A stretch of 64,000 nucleotides of DNA, from NCBI RefSeq assembly GCF_042678385.1, contig NZ_JBHUDY010000002.1, positions 496,001 through 560,000 on the forward strand. Direction: 5' to 3'. Every line of letters begins with the position of its first letter. The first letter of the stretch is position 1. The notes below the pieces were generated by a model. The model saw only the letters and a program-made list of their open reading frames with translations. It was not told the DNA's origin and made no database searches. A program made the position numbers and the translations under genes. The stretch is from Sphingomonas_B tabacisoli (GTDB lineage Bacteria > Pseudomonadota > Alphaproteobacteria > Sphingomonadales > Sphingomonadaceae). This document shows, piece after piece, positions 41,951 through 50,228 of this stretch.

Positions 41951-42101
41951 GACTCTTGGCGAAAAGGCGGAGTGTCGTTGGAGGCCCATCTTTATGAGAA
42001 GGGCAATCACGGCTTCGGGATGGCGCGTCGCGGCGCTGCATCTGACCTATGGCCCGAGCAACTCCTGGCCTGGATGACTGACCGCCGGTTGCTGGAGAAG
42101 C
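41951..42101 (+). pseudogene. Fragment of an alpha/beta hydrolase (C-terminal end only)
   Basis: The translated segment reads RKGGVSLEAHLYEKGNHGFG and goes on to LWPEQLLAWMTDRRLL. This is the ending typical of esterases and acetyl-xylan-esterase-like hydrolases, where the His of GHGFG-type motifs is catalytic. The nucleophile elbow and most of the protein are missing, and upstream there is only a 25-codon reading frame at 41871-41948 with a good RBS but no homologous context. The rest of the 41711-42102 gap shows nothing else but the hairpin and palindrome listed. It is best read as a gene remnant left by deletion. Confidence 0.6.
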
Positions 42102-42102
42102 G

Positions 42103-43062
42103 CTATGTGGCCGTCATCGCTGAACGCCCCGCCGCTTCCGCGCGATTGTCGTTATTGCCGCCGAGCGCCGCGTCAAGCATCGCGCGCTTCAAGTAGAGAT
42201 GGCACGGATGCTCTACGGTCAAGCCGATCCCGCCGTGCAGTTGGATCGCTTCCTCGGCGATGAGGCAGGCCGTCTCGGTTGCATGAGCCTTTAGAGCGCC
42301 GACCTGGACGGGGCTGGCGAACGGATCGGCGGCCCGGCTCCAAAAAAGAGATTCGGCGGCTGCCAAACGAGTTTTCAGATCGGCGCAGCGGTGCTTGAGC
42401 GCTTGGAACATGGCCAGCGGGCGATCGAATTGGCGACGGGTCTTCAGATACTCGACGCTCATCGCGAGCGCCGCATCGGCGGCGCCCAGTGCGTCGCCTG
42501 CCAGGGCCAGTGACAATTGCTTGTCGAGACGGCCGCGAAGGGTTTTGGCGCTCTCTCCGTCTGCGAGCGTGATGCCGTGCTCGGCTAGCCCAACGTCGAA
42601 CAGCCGGCGAGTCTCGTCCCACGTGGAGCGGCGGGTCACCGACGCGCCGCTCATCGGTGCGAGTGTTACCCTATCCGTCCCGCAGACAAGAACATGGCTG
42701 GCGAGATCGGCGTCAGGGACGGCGTTCAGCCGCTCGCCATCGACCGTGCCGGCTAGGGATGCAGTCATGACTTCGCCGGCCATGGCGCGTTCGAGCAGTT
42801 CGACTTCGCCCGCCTCCGCCAATGCCGTGACCGTCAGCATCTGGGCGATGGCCGGGCCGGGGACCAGCGCCCGGCCGAGCTCGCGCTGGACCGTCGCTGG
42901 CCCATCGTTTCCGAGGCCGAGGCCGCCCTGGTGCTCGGGCACCGCCAGCATCAGGAAGCCAAGCTCCGAAATAAGCTCCCAGGTTCGACCAGAGTCTGCA
43001 GCTCCTGCCTCGCCGAACGTCTTGCGTGCGGCCTCCTGCAATTCCTCCCGGGTCATGCTCAT
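42103..43062 (-). CDS. Acyl-CoA dehydrogenase, short subunit of a heteromeric ACAD
   Basis: A 319-residue ACAD-fold protein, shorter than typical 380-400-residue enzymes. It has FLMLAVPEHQGGLGLGNDGP in the first helical domain, a diverged beta domain (SLAGTVDGERLNAVPDADL) and YLKTRRQFDRPLAMFQALKH plus IQLHGGIGLTVEHPCHLYLK in the C-terminal domain, the FAD-contacting parts. Short subunits like this pair with a longer one in alpha2beta2 ACADs of steroid catabolism, each supplying part of the active site. The longer partner (43059-44237) is directly upstream with an ATGA overlap. Confidence 0.9.
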   Translation of the reverse strand: MSMTREELQEAARKTFGEAGAADSGRTWELISELGFLMLAVPEHQGGLGLGNDGPATVQRELGRALVPGPAIAQMLTVTALAEAGEVELLERAMAGEVMTASLAGTVDGERLNAVPDADLASHVLVCGTDRVTLAPMSGASVTRRSTWDETRRLFDVGLAEHGITLADGESAKTLRGRLDKQLSLALAGDALGAADAALAMSVEYLKTRRQFDRPLAMFQALKHRCADLKTRLAAAESLFWSRAADPFASPVQVGALKAHATETACLIAEEAIQLHGGIGLTVEHPCHLYLKRAMLDAALGGNNDNRAEAAGRSAMTAT

Positions 43063-44237
43063 GCAGTCCAGCCCTTGGGCTCACGCGGCATTTCGAGCAG
43101 CCGCTCGGCGATGATGTTGCGCTGGACTTCGTCGCTCCCTCCCGCGATCGTCCAGGCATAGCTGTTCATGAAATCGGCCATCCAGTTGCCGGTGGTCAGG
43201 TCGCCGAACGTGATCGGTTCGCGAAGCTGCGCATCGAGGCCGCCGAGCCTGACGCCGAGCCGCGCGTATTCCCGCAGCGTCCGCGAATAAGCCAGCTTGA
43301 CCAGCGACGCGTCGCCGACGCGCTCTTCGCCCGCGATGCGGTTGGCGAGAAACTGGTCGGCAATCGCGCAAACGGCGTCGACCTGCGCGCCGAGCCTTCC
43401 GAAGTCACGCAGCACCCCTGCATCATCCTCGCGTCCCGTCTCGCGGATCAAGGTTGCAAGCCGGGCGAGCGCGCCGCGCATCCTGTACGACAACTCCATC
43501 AGCGTCAGGCCACGCTCGGATGCCAGCGTCGCTTGCGCCACAGCCCAGCCTTGGCCTTCTTCGCCGACCCGCTCGCTGACCGGGATAGCGACATTGTCGA
43601 GGAAGATTTCCGCGAACTCTTCGTCCCCCTGGATTTGGTGGATGGGACGGACGGTAACGCCCGCCGCCTTCATGTCCATGAGCAGATAGGTGAGACCGGC
43701 CTGCTTGGCTCCCTCGCTGGATGTGCGGACAAGCAGCAAGCAGCGATCGGCGTGCTGAGCCATGGTCGACCAGACTTTCTGACCGTTCACGATATAGTGA
43801 TCGCCGTGCAATTCCGCGCGCGTGCGGACTGCCGCCAGGTCGGAGCCCGCATTGGGCTCGGAAAATCCCTGGCACCAGGTCTCGCCCTGAAGGATGGCGG
43901 GGAGATAGCGCGCCTGCTGTGCTTCGCTGCCCCATTCCGACAGCGTCGCATAGGCGTGGTAGGTGGAGACGAACGACAGCAGCAGGCGCGGTGCGTCGGC
44001 CCGGGCAAGTTCTTCGTAGATGATCTTCTGCTCGGCGAGCGAGCGGCCGCCGCCCGGCCACGCCGCGGGCCAGTGCGGGACGGCATATCCCGCCGCCGCC
44101 AGCTTCCCGAACCAGTCCCGTTGCCCGGCAACGAACTTGTCGTGGGTATTGCTCGCGGTGCGCCAGTCCTTCGGCGCGTTGGCGGCAAGCCAGGCGCGGA
44201 CCTCGTCGCGCAATGCCCGCAGCTTGTCCTCTGCCAT
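43059..44237 (-). CDS. Acyl-CoA dehydrogenase, long subunit of a heteromeric ACAD
   Basis: A 392-residue ACAD. It shows GYAVPHWPAAWPGGGRSLAE, the flavin/substrate region WCQGFSEPNAGSDLAAVRTR, VNGQKVWSTMAQHADRCLLL and the end motif AGGSDEVQRNIIAERLLEMP. The YEGT-type Glu position here reads IAGGSDEVQ, so a Glu on another helix may be the base, as in several steroid ACADs (inferred). The start ATG 44235-44237 has AGGAGG just upstream. It forms a coupled pair with the short ACAD downstream and lies 83 bp after the Rieske ferredoxin gene. Confidence 0.92.
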   Translation of the reverse strand: MAEDKLRALRDEVRAWLAANAPKDWRTASNTHDKFVAGQRDWFGKLAAAGYAVPHWPAAWPGGGRSLAEQKIIYEELARADAPRLLLSFVSTYHAYATLSEWGSEAQQARYLPAILQGETWCQGFSEPNAGSDLAAVRTRAELHGDHYIVNGQKVWSTMAQHADRCLLLVRTSSEGAKQAGLTYLLMDMKAAGVTVRPIHQIQGDEEFAEIFLDNVAIPVSERVGEEGQGWAVAQATLASERGLTLMELSYRMRGALARLATLIRETGREDDAGVLRDFGRLGAQVDAVCAIADQFLANRIAGEERVGDASLVKLAYSRTLREYARLGVRLGGLDAQLREPITFGDLTTGNWMADFMNSYAWTIAGGSDEVQRNIIAERLLEMPREPKGWTA

Positions 44238-44320
44238 GGTTCCTCCTGACATGGCCGACCCAGTGCGCAGCATCGGTCGGAGCGGCAAGCAAGGCCCACC
44301 CCATATCGACCCGGCGATGC

Positions 44321-44638
44321 TCAGTCAGGGCCGATGTCGACTTCCACCGCGTCGCCGAATATGCGCACCGGATAGGTCCTGATCGGGCACTCGGCAGGCG
44401 GGCCGAGCGGCTGCCCCGTTTCGAGATCGAAGCGGGCGCCGTGAAACGGGCACATGATCCAGCCGTTGCGCACACGCCCTCCTGCAAGAGGCTGCCCGGC
44501 ATGCGAGCAGACATTCTCCACCGCGAAGACTTCGCCGCCGCTGCGGCAAACCAGAATTTCCTGCCCGTCCAGAACAGACGAGGCGATGCCTTCCTCGGGC
44601 AGGTCCGACAGATGGGCCGCGAAACGATAATCCGCCAT
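44321..44638 (-). CDS. Rieske [2Fe-2S] ferredoxin
   Basis: A 105-residue single-domain Rieske protein. The cluster ligands are Cys44 and His46 (CSHAGQPLAGG) and Cys63 and His66 (CPFHGARFD). It would carry electrons to a Rieske oxygenase or another redox partner. It is encoded at the head of an ACAD operon, which is an odd place for an oxygenase ferredoxin; the only large Rieske oxygenase in the window starts 9 kb away at 53521. The start at 44638 places the Rieske domain at the normal distance from the N-terminus; a longer in-frame extension is rejected. Confidence 0.92.
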   Translation of the reverse strand: MADYRFAAHLSDLPEEGIASSVLDGQEILVCRSGGEVFAVENVCSHAGQPLAGGRVRNGWIMCPFHGARFDLETGQPLGPPAECPIRTYPVRIFGDAVEVDIGPD

Positions 44639-44775
44639 CCCGCCAGCAAGCCGATCCAGCGTTCCTTGACAAGGCTCTGCATCACCCCGGCGTTGTCTGC
44701 GGGCCGCCACCGCCTCGCCATTGTCCGCGCCTTCACGCCCGCGCTATCGCTCGCGCGGCGCAACGGGAGCCGAGC

Positions 44776-45921
44776 ATGGACTTCGCCTGGACTGAGGAAC
44801 AAGCCGCTTTCCGGGCGCGGCTGCAGGACTTTCTTGCAGCGACGCTGCCCGAGGATTGGGAGCGGTTTTCGCAGCATGGCCCAGCCTCGCCGGCCCTCAC
44901 CGACTATGCTCGGAACTTTTGCGGCAAGCTCGCCGACGACAATCTGCTGACGCCGCACTGGCCCGAAGAGATTGGCGGCCAGGGTCTCGATCCGTGGCAC
45001 CAGACGATCCTGGCCGAGGAGATGTGGATCGCGGGGGAGCCACGCGGCGGCCAATATATGAACGTCAACTGGATCGGCCCGACGCTCATCCGCTACGGCA
45101 CGCCGGAGCAGCAGGCACGCTACCTGCCGCCGATCGTCGAGGGCAAGGCGCTGTGGTGCCAGGGCTTTTCGGAGCCCGGCTCCGGCTCCGATCTGGCTTC
45201 GCTGCGAACGCGGGCGGTGCTCGAGGGCGATAATTACCGGGTCAACGGGCAGAAGATCTGGACCAGCTATGCCGGTCTGGCCGACACCTGCTTCCTGCTC
45301 TGCAGGACGAGCGACGACCGCAAGAAGGGCATCTCCATCCTGCTGGTGCCGATGGACACGCCCGGCATCACCGTGCGGCAGATCCCGTCGTTGATCGGCG
45401 AGGGCGACATCCATGAAGTCTTTTTCGACGACATGGTCGTTCCCGCCTCGGCTCGGCTGGGCGGGGAGGGCGAGGCCTGGCAGATTATCGCCTACAGCCT
45501 GGTCAATGAGCGGCTCGGCATTCCCCGCTATAGCCTGGCGCGTGCGGCGCTCGACCGGACGGTGGCGGTGCTGAAGAGCCAGGGGGAGTGGTCCGGCGAG
45601 GCGGTCAGGATCGAGGCCGCGCATGCCGCGGCGCTCTGCGAGGCGGCGCGCACGGCGAGCTACGCGATCGTCACCAAGCGTGCGCACGGCGAGAGCATCG
45701 GGGCCGAAAGCTCGTCGGCCCGCTTCGCCACGATCATGGCGGAGCGGCGCGTGGCGGAGTTCATCGTCGAATATCTGCCCGAAGCGCTGGCCGACGCGCA
45801 CCCCTATCTGAAGATGCATCATCAGCGTGGGATCGTCGCCGGCATTGCCGCGGGCGCTGCTGAGATTCAGCTCAACATCATCGCCGGTGACGTGCTTGGC
45901 CTGCCGCGGGAGCCGCGCTGA
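44776..45921 (+). CDS. Acyl-CoA dehydrogenase, long subunit of a heteromeric ACAD
   Basis: A 381-residue ACAD starting MDFAWTEEQAAFRARLQDFL. It has HWPEEIGGQGLDPW, CQGFSEPGSGSDLASLRTR, VNGQKIWTSYAGLADTCFLL and, at the C-terminus, GAAEIQLNIIAGDVLGLP, where the usual E-G-T motif is replaced by GAAEIQL. It is divergent from the Rieske ferredoxin gene across 137 bp and coupled to the next, shorter ACAD (TGATG at 45919-45923). The pair probably forms an alpha2beta2 enzyme for a bulky acyl-CoA. Confidence 0.92.
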   Translation: MDFAWTEEQAAFRARLQDFLAATLPEDWERFSQHGPASPALTDYARNFCGKLADDNLLTPHWPEEIGGQGLDPWHQTILAEEMWIAGEPRGGQYMNVNWIGPTLIRYGTPEQQARYLPPIVEGKALWCQGFSEPGSGSDLASLRTRAVLEGDNYRVNGQKIWTSYAGLADTCFLLCRTSDDRKKGISILLVPMDTPGITVRQIPSLIGEGDIHEVFFDDMVVPASARLGGEGEAWQIIAYSLVNERLGIPRYSLARAALDRTVAVLKSQGEWSGEAVRIEAAHAAALCEAARTASYAIVTKRAHGESIGAESSSARFATIMAERRVAEFIVEYLPEALADAHPYLKMHHQRGIVAGIAAGAAEIQLNIIAGDVLGLPREPR

Positions 45922-46844
45922 TGGACCTGTCGCTTACCGACGACCAGCGGGCCATTCTCGATGCGCTCGACAGCATGGCGCGGCCCCATGAAGCGGCGCC
46001 GCTGCACGAGGCCGGGTTCACGGCGACGAACTGCGCGCTCGAACGGGATTTGGAGCAGGGCGGCTTTCTCGATGTGGGCTTCGATCCGGACCTCGGCACC
46101 GTCACTGCCGCGCTGGTGGTGGAACGGCTTGCGCGCCTGCCCATAGCCGTCGAGGCTGGTGCGAGCGCTTTGGTGCGGCCGCTGCTTGGGAAAGCGTTCG
46201 CTCGCCCCATCTGTCTCGTAGAGGCTGGCAAACTCGAGCGCCCGGTGCGCTTCCTGCGCGAGGGAGCCCAGGTTGTGGTCGTTGGTGACGAAGTCACGAG
46301 CTTCGTCGCGTCCAGCAATAATTTCCGCGCTGAACCGGAGGCATTGTTCGCCTATCCGATGGCGACCTTGCTCGATCTGCCCGCTACCAATTCCGTAGCG
46401 GCCCAGCCCGATGCCGTTCGCACCCGCTGGCGGGTTGCGCTTGCCGCCGAGACCGCGGGGCTGATGTTCGCCGCGCTGGCCAGCGTCGCCGCGCACACCA
46501 GCGAGCGGCAGCAATTCGGGCGGCCGCTCGCCACCTTCCAGGCGCTGCGTCACCGGCTCGCCGAGGCTCAGGTCCGCACCAATGGCGTTTACTGGCTGGC
46601 GATGAAGGCTGCGGCCACTATGGACCCCGCAGACGCAGGGATGGCCGCATTCCATGCGCAAGAGTCGGCGCGGGTGGTTGTCTATGACTTTCACCAATTC
46701 TTGGGGGCGATGGGCATGACGCTCGAGCACCCGCTGCACCTGTGGACCTATCGACTGAAGGCCCTGATCGGCGAACTCGGCGGCCGCGGCGCCAACGCGC
46801 TCGCGGCGGCCGACGCGATCTGGGGGAATAGGGGGGAATTTTGA
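45921..46844 (+). CDS. Acyl-CoA dehydrogenase, short subunit of a heteromeric ACAD
   Basis: A 307-residue ACAD-fold protein with a reduced N-terminal half. Recognisable parts are MDLSLTDDQRAILDALDSMA, HTSERQQFGRPLATFQALRH and YDFHQFLGAMGMTLEHPLHL, corresponding to the FAD-binding C-terminal domain. No catalytic Glu in the normal place is evident. It completes the second heteromeric ACAD pair. The GH106 gene starts inside its stop codon (TGATG at 46842-46846), so the glycosidase is made from the same message. Confidence 0.88.
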   Translation: MDLSLTDDQRAILDALDSMARPHEAAPLHEAGFTATNCALERDLEQGGFLDVGFDPDLGTVTAALVVERLARLPIAVEAGASALVRPLLGKAFARPICLVEAGKLERPVRFLREGAQVVVVGDEVTSFVASSNNFRAEPEALFAYPMATLLDLPATNSVAAQPDAVRTRWRVALAAETAGLMFAALASVAAHTSERQQFGRPLATFQALRHRLAEAQVRTNGVYWLAMKAAATMDPADAGMAAFHAQESARVVVYDFHQFLGAMGMTLEHPLHLWTYRLKALIGELGGRGANALAAADAIWGNRGEF

Positions 46845-49800
46845 TGCGACCTGTTAAGCTGCTGCTGCCGTGGCTTGCAGCGACCATGCTCTCCTCGCCC
46901 GTCATGTCTGCCGATCCGCTTGCAGATGCGTTTCGCGATCCGCCCGCCTCGGCCCGGCCCCGCGTGTGGTGGCATTGGATGAACGGCAACGTCACCAAGG
47001 ACGGGATCGCCAAGGATCTCGCCTGGATGAAGCGCGTCGGCATTGGCGGCTTGCAGAATTTCGATGCGAACCTGCAAACGCCCAAGATCGTCGACCAGCG
47101 GCTCGTTTATATGACGCCCGAGTGGAAGGACGCGTTCCGTTTCGCCGCAGCCGAGGCCGACCGTCTTGGCCTCGAGTTCGCGATCGCATCCTCTCCGGGC
47201 TGGTCGGAAACCGGAGGCCCGTGGGTGAAACCGGCTGATGGCATGAAGAAGCTGGTGTGGAGCGAAGCGGTTGTCGAAGGCGGCCGAGCGTTCACCGGCA
47301 AGCTGCCCAACCTGCCGACGGCTACCGGCCCGTTTCAGAATATGGGGCCGGCGGACGCTATGGCGATGGCGCAAGCGAAGGCGCCGCCCCCGCCGACTGG
47401 CTCTGGTGAGGTCGCGGTCCTGGCCTTCCTGATCGAGGAGTCGACTGTCCCCAAAATAGAGTCAGCCAAGTCCGGAGCGGGCAAGAGCCTCGACATTGCA
47501 GCTCTTTCCGATTCTAACGCTGCAACCGCCGTTGAAGTGGAGCGGCGTGTAGGGAGCGAGCCGGGGTCGCTCGTCGTCAGCTTTGGCACACCCCAAACCA
47601 TTCGCTCCGCAACAATCCTGATCCCCAATCCCGCGGCGTCCCTGCTCGGGCCGACCGAAGCACCGCGTCTGGAGGCAAGCGACGACGGCGCAAAATGGCG
47701 GAATGTGACCGCCCTGCCCACCATGGCAGTGCCGACTACGGCAAGCTTCGCCCCTGTCACTGCGCGCTACTTCCGCCTCGTCCTTGAGCCTGCGCCTCCA
47801 TCTTCTCTAGAAAGCCGCGGCAGTGCGCCGGGCATCGACCAAGCCGATTTCCGCACCATGATCCGCAACGGCCTCTCCAGGACGGGGATCAAGGTTGCCG
47901 AGTTTGAGTTGTCGCACGACGCGAAGATCGACCGCTATGAGACCAAAGCGGCTTTCGAGCTCGTCCCCGATTATTATTCGCTCAGCAATGGCATAGGAGA
48001 GGCGAAGGGCGTGGCTCCGGGGCGCGTCATCGATCTCACGAGCCGACTGCGCCCCGACGGCACGCTGGATTGGACGCCGCCAAGAGGCCGCTGGCGCGTG
48101 CTCCGGCTGGGGTGGTCGCTAACCGGCAAGACCAACCACCCCGCACCGCAAGAGGCGACTGGGCTCGAGGTCGACAAGTTCGATGGCCCGGCCGTGCGCC
48201 GCTATATGGAGCACTATCTCGGCATGTACCGTGAAGCCTCCGGCGGCCGCATCGGTGACAACGGCGTGCGCGCCTTTCTGACCGACAGCACGGAGGTCGG
48301 TGCGGCCAACTGGACGCCGCAATTGATCGAGCAGTTCAAGACCCTGCGGGGCTACGATCCGACGCCGTGGCTGCCAGCATTGACTGGTACGATCGTTGGC
48401 TCACGCGCGGAAAGCGACAAGTTCCTGTATGATTTTCGCCGGACGCTCGCTGATCTCCACGCCTCACAACATTACGCCACCGTTGCGGCGGTGGCACATG
48501 AAAATGGCCTGAAGGTCTATGGCGAGGCGCTGGAGGACAAACGGCCGGTGATCGGCGACGACATGGCGATGCGGCGTTACGCCGATATCCCGATGGCGGC
48601 GATGTGGACCTATCCGCACGAGACGGAACCGCGGCTAACGCTCTTGGCTGACATGAAAGGAGCCGCTTCGGTTGCCCATATCTACGGCCAGAATCTCGTC
48701 GCAGCCGAGTCCCTGACGTCCGCGGCCTTTCCCTGGGCGCACGGGCCGGCGGACCTCAAGCACGTTATCGATCTCGAATTCGTTACCGGCGTAAATCGGC
48801 CTGTGATCCACACTTCGGTTCACCAGCCGGTCGACGACAAGAAGCCTGGCCTGTCGTTGTTCATTTTCGGCCAGTATTTCAACCGCCACGAGACTTGGGC
48901 CGAACTTGCGAGACCTTGGGTCGACTATATGGCCCGCAACTCGCTGCTGCTGCAACAAGGCCGCAACGTCGCCGATGTCGGGTACTTCTACGGCGAGGAA
49001 GCGCCGCTGACCGGCCTCTACGGCGAACACGTCGTTGCCGATGCGCCCAAGGCTTACGCCTATGACTTCGTCAACGCCGAAGCCTTGACAAGTGCGCTCC
49101 GCAACGACGGAGCCGAACTCGCGACGCCCGGCGGCGCCCGCTACCGCGCTTTGTATCTCGGCGGATCGTCGCGGCAGATGACGTTGCCCACCTTGCGCAA
49201 GATCGTGGCGCTGGTGGAAGGCGGGGCGACGGTGATCGGGCCCAAGCCCGTCGGCAACCCCAGCCTTGCCGGAGCGCCTGCCGAGTTCGCGGCGCTGACC
49301 GACCGGCTGTGGCCGGGCGGCAGGAGCGCTCGCGTCGGCAAGGGGCAGGTGATCGCGACCACCGACATCGAGGCCGCTCTGGCCGAGATCGGGCTGGCTC
49401 CCGACTTCCGCTACACGGGCGGTCAGGCGGACAGCGAAGTTCCTTTTCTTCACCGCAAGCTCGACGACGGCGACAGCTATTTCCTGGTCAACCGCAAGGA
49501 TCGGTCGGAGACGATCGAGGCCCACTTCCGTGTGACCGGAAAGGCGCCGGAACTCTGGCGTGCGGAGACGGGAACGTCGGAACCGGTCAGCTACCGAACC
49601 GCAAATGGCGAGACGGTCGTGCCGCTGACGCTGGCGGCAGAGGAGTCCATTCACATCGTCTTCCGGCGCCCTGCGCAGGCGGACGCGATGGCAGTCAAGA
49701 AGGTCGCGCCGAGGGAAGTGGCCGCGCTTTCCGGACCGTGGAACGTCAGTTTCGAGGCCGGTCGCGGCGCGCCTGCTACGGCGACATTCGCCTCCCTGGC

Positions 49801-50191
49801 GCCTCTGGACCAGAATTCGGACTCGGGGATCAAATATTTCTCTGGCGTCGCGACCTATTCCAAGACCTTCGACGTGCCGAAGTCATGGAAGCCAAATCAG
49901 CCGCTGTGGCTCGATTTGGGCGAGGCGCGGGAAATCGCTGAAGTGACCGTCAACGGCAAGCCCGCCGGCTATGCCTGGCACGCACCCTATCGCGTGGACA
50001 TCTCGTCCGCCGCCAAGCCCGGGCGCAACACACTGCAGGTCCGCGTCGCCAATCTCTGGGTCAACCGCTTGATCGGCGACCGCCAGCCGGGGGCGGAGAA
50101 GATTACCTGGACCGCGACGCCGCCCTACAAGGCCGATGCGCCGCTGCGGCGATCGGGACTCATCGGTCCGGTGACGCTGCTTTCCCAGTAA
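46844..50191 (+). CDS. GH106 family alpha-L-rhamnosidase, secreted
   Basis: A 1115-residue protein. A signal peptide (PVKLLLPWLAATMLSS, cleavage after VMSA near residue 23) directs it to the periplasm or outside. The mature part starts PRVWWHWMNGNVTKDGIAKD, the GH106 hallmark, and continues with SSPGWSETGGPW, DSTEVGAANWTPQLIEQF and LRGYDPTPWLPALTG. C-terminal jelly-roll modules carry GPWNVSFEAGRG and WLDLGEAREIAEVTVNGKPA. GH106 enzymes remove terminal alpha-L-rhamnose from polysaccharides and plant glycosides. Start ATG 46844 is preferred over TTG 46841. Its translational coupling to an ACAD is highly unusual and hints at a rhamnosylated substrate. Confidence 0.93.
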   Translation: MRPVKLLLPWLAATMLSSPVMSADPLADAFRDPPASARPRVWWHWMNGNVTKDGIAKDLAWMKRVGIGGLQNFDANLQTPKIVDQRLVYMTPEWKDAFRFAAAEADRLGLEFAIASSPGWSETGGPWVKPADGMKKLVWSEAVVEGGRAFTGKLPNLPTATGPFQNMGPADAMAMAQAKAPPPPTGSGEVAVLAFLIEESTVPKIESAKSGAGKSLDIAALSDSNAATAVEVERRVGSEPGSLVVSFGTPQTIRSATILIPNPAASLLGPTEAPRLEASDDGAKWRNVTALPTMAVPTTASFAPVTARYFRLVLEPAPPSSLESRGSAPGIDQADFRTMIRNGLSRTGIKVAEFELSHDAKIDRYETKAAFELVPDYYSLSNGIGEAKGVAPGRVIDLTSRLRPDGTLDWTPPRGRWRVLRLGWSLTGKTNHPAPQEATGLEVDKFDGPAVRRYMEHYLGMYREASGGRIGDNGVRAFLTDSTEVGAANWTPQLIEQFKTLRGYDPTPWLPALTGTIVGSRAESDKFLYDFRRTLADLHASQHYATVAAVAHENGLKVYGEALEDKRPVIGDDMAMRRYADIPMAAMWTYPHETEPRLTLLADMKGAASVAHIYGQNLVAAESLTSAAFPWAHGPADLKHVIDLEFVTGVNRPVIHTSVHQPVDDKKPGLSLFIFGQYFNRHETWAELARPWVDYMARNSLLLQQGRNVADVGYFYGEEAPLTGLYGEHVVADAPKAYAYDFVNAEALTSALRNDGAELATPGGARYRALYLGGSSRQMTLPTLRKIVALVEGGATVIGPKPVGNPSLAGAPAEFAALTDRLWPGGRSARVGKGQVIATTDIEAALAEIGLAPDFRYTGGQADSEVPFLHRKLDDGDSYFLVNRKDRSETIEAHFRVTGKAPELWRAETGTSEPVSYRTANGETVVPLTLAAEESIHIVFRRPAQADAMAVKKVAPREVAALSGPWNVSFEAGRGAPATATFASLAPLDQNSDSGIKYFSGVATYSKTFDVPKSWKPNQPLWLDLGEAREIAEVTVNGKPAGYAWHAPYRVDISSAAKPGRNTLQVRVANLWVNRLIGDRQPGAEKITWTATPPYKADAPLRRSGLIGPVTLLSQ

Positions 50192-50199
50192 AGGCGAGC

Positions 50200-50228
50200 G
50201 GAGACCGGCTCGGGATCAGCCGGCCTCC
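50200..50228. terminator. Hairpin between convergent GH106 and P450 genes
   Basis: An 11-position stem, GGAGACCGGCT (50200-50210) with AGCCGGCCTCC (50218-50228), has one A/C mismatch and a 7-nt loop. It overlaps the P450 stop codon. No T-run follows on either strand, so it is a possible bidirectional terminator of moderate strength. Confidence 0.5.

Noticed and set aside
44660..44700. TTGACA -35-like box in the divergent ACAD promoter
   Set aside because: No acceptable -10 box at 16-18 nt; left uncalled though a promoter must lie in this region.
43423..45822. A long minus-strand frame of about 800 residues
   Set aside because: It crosses the promoter between the divergent ACAD operons and lies antisense to, or out of frame with, well-supported ACAD and Rieske genes; composition is typical of a GC-rich shadow frame.
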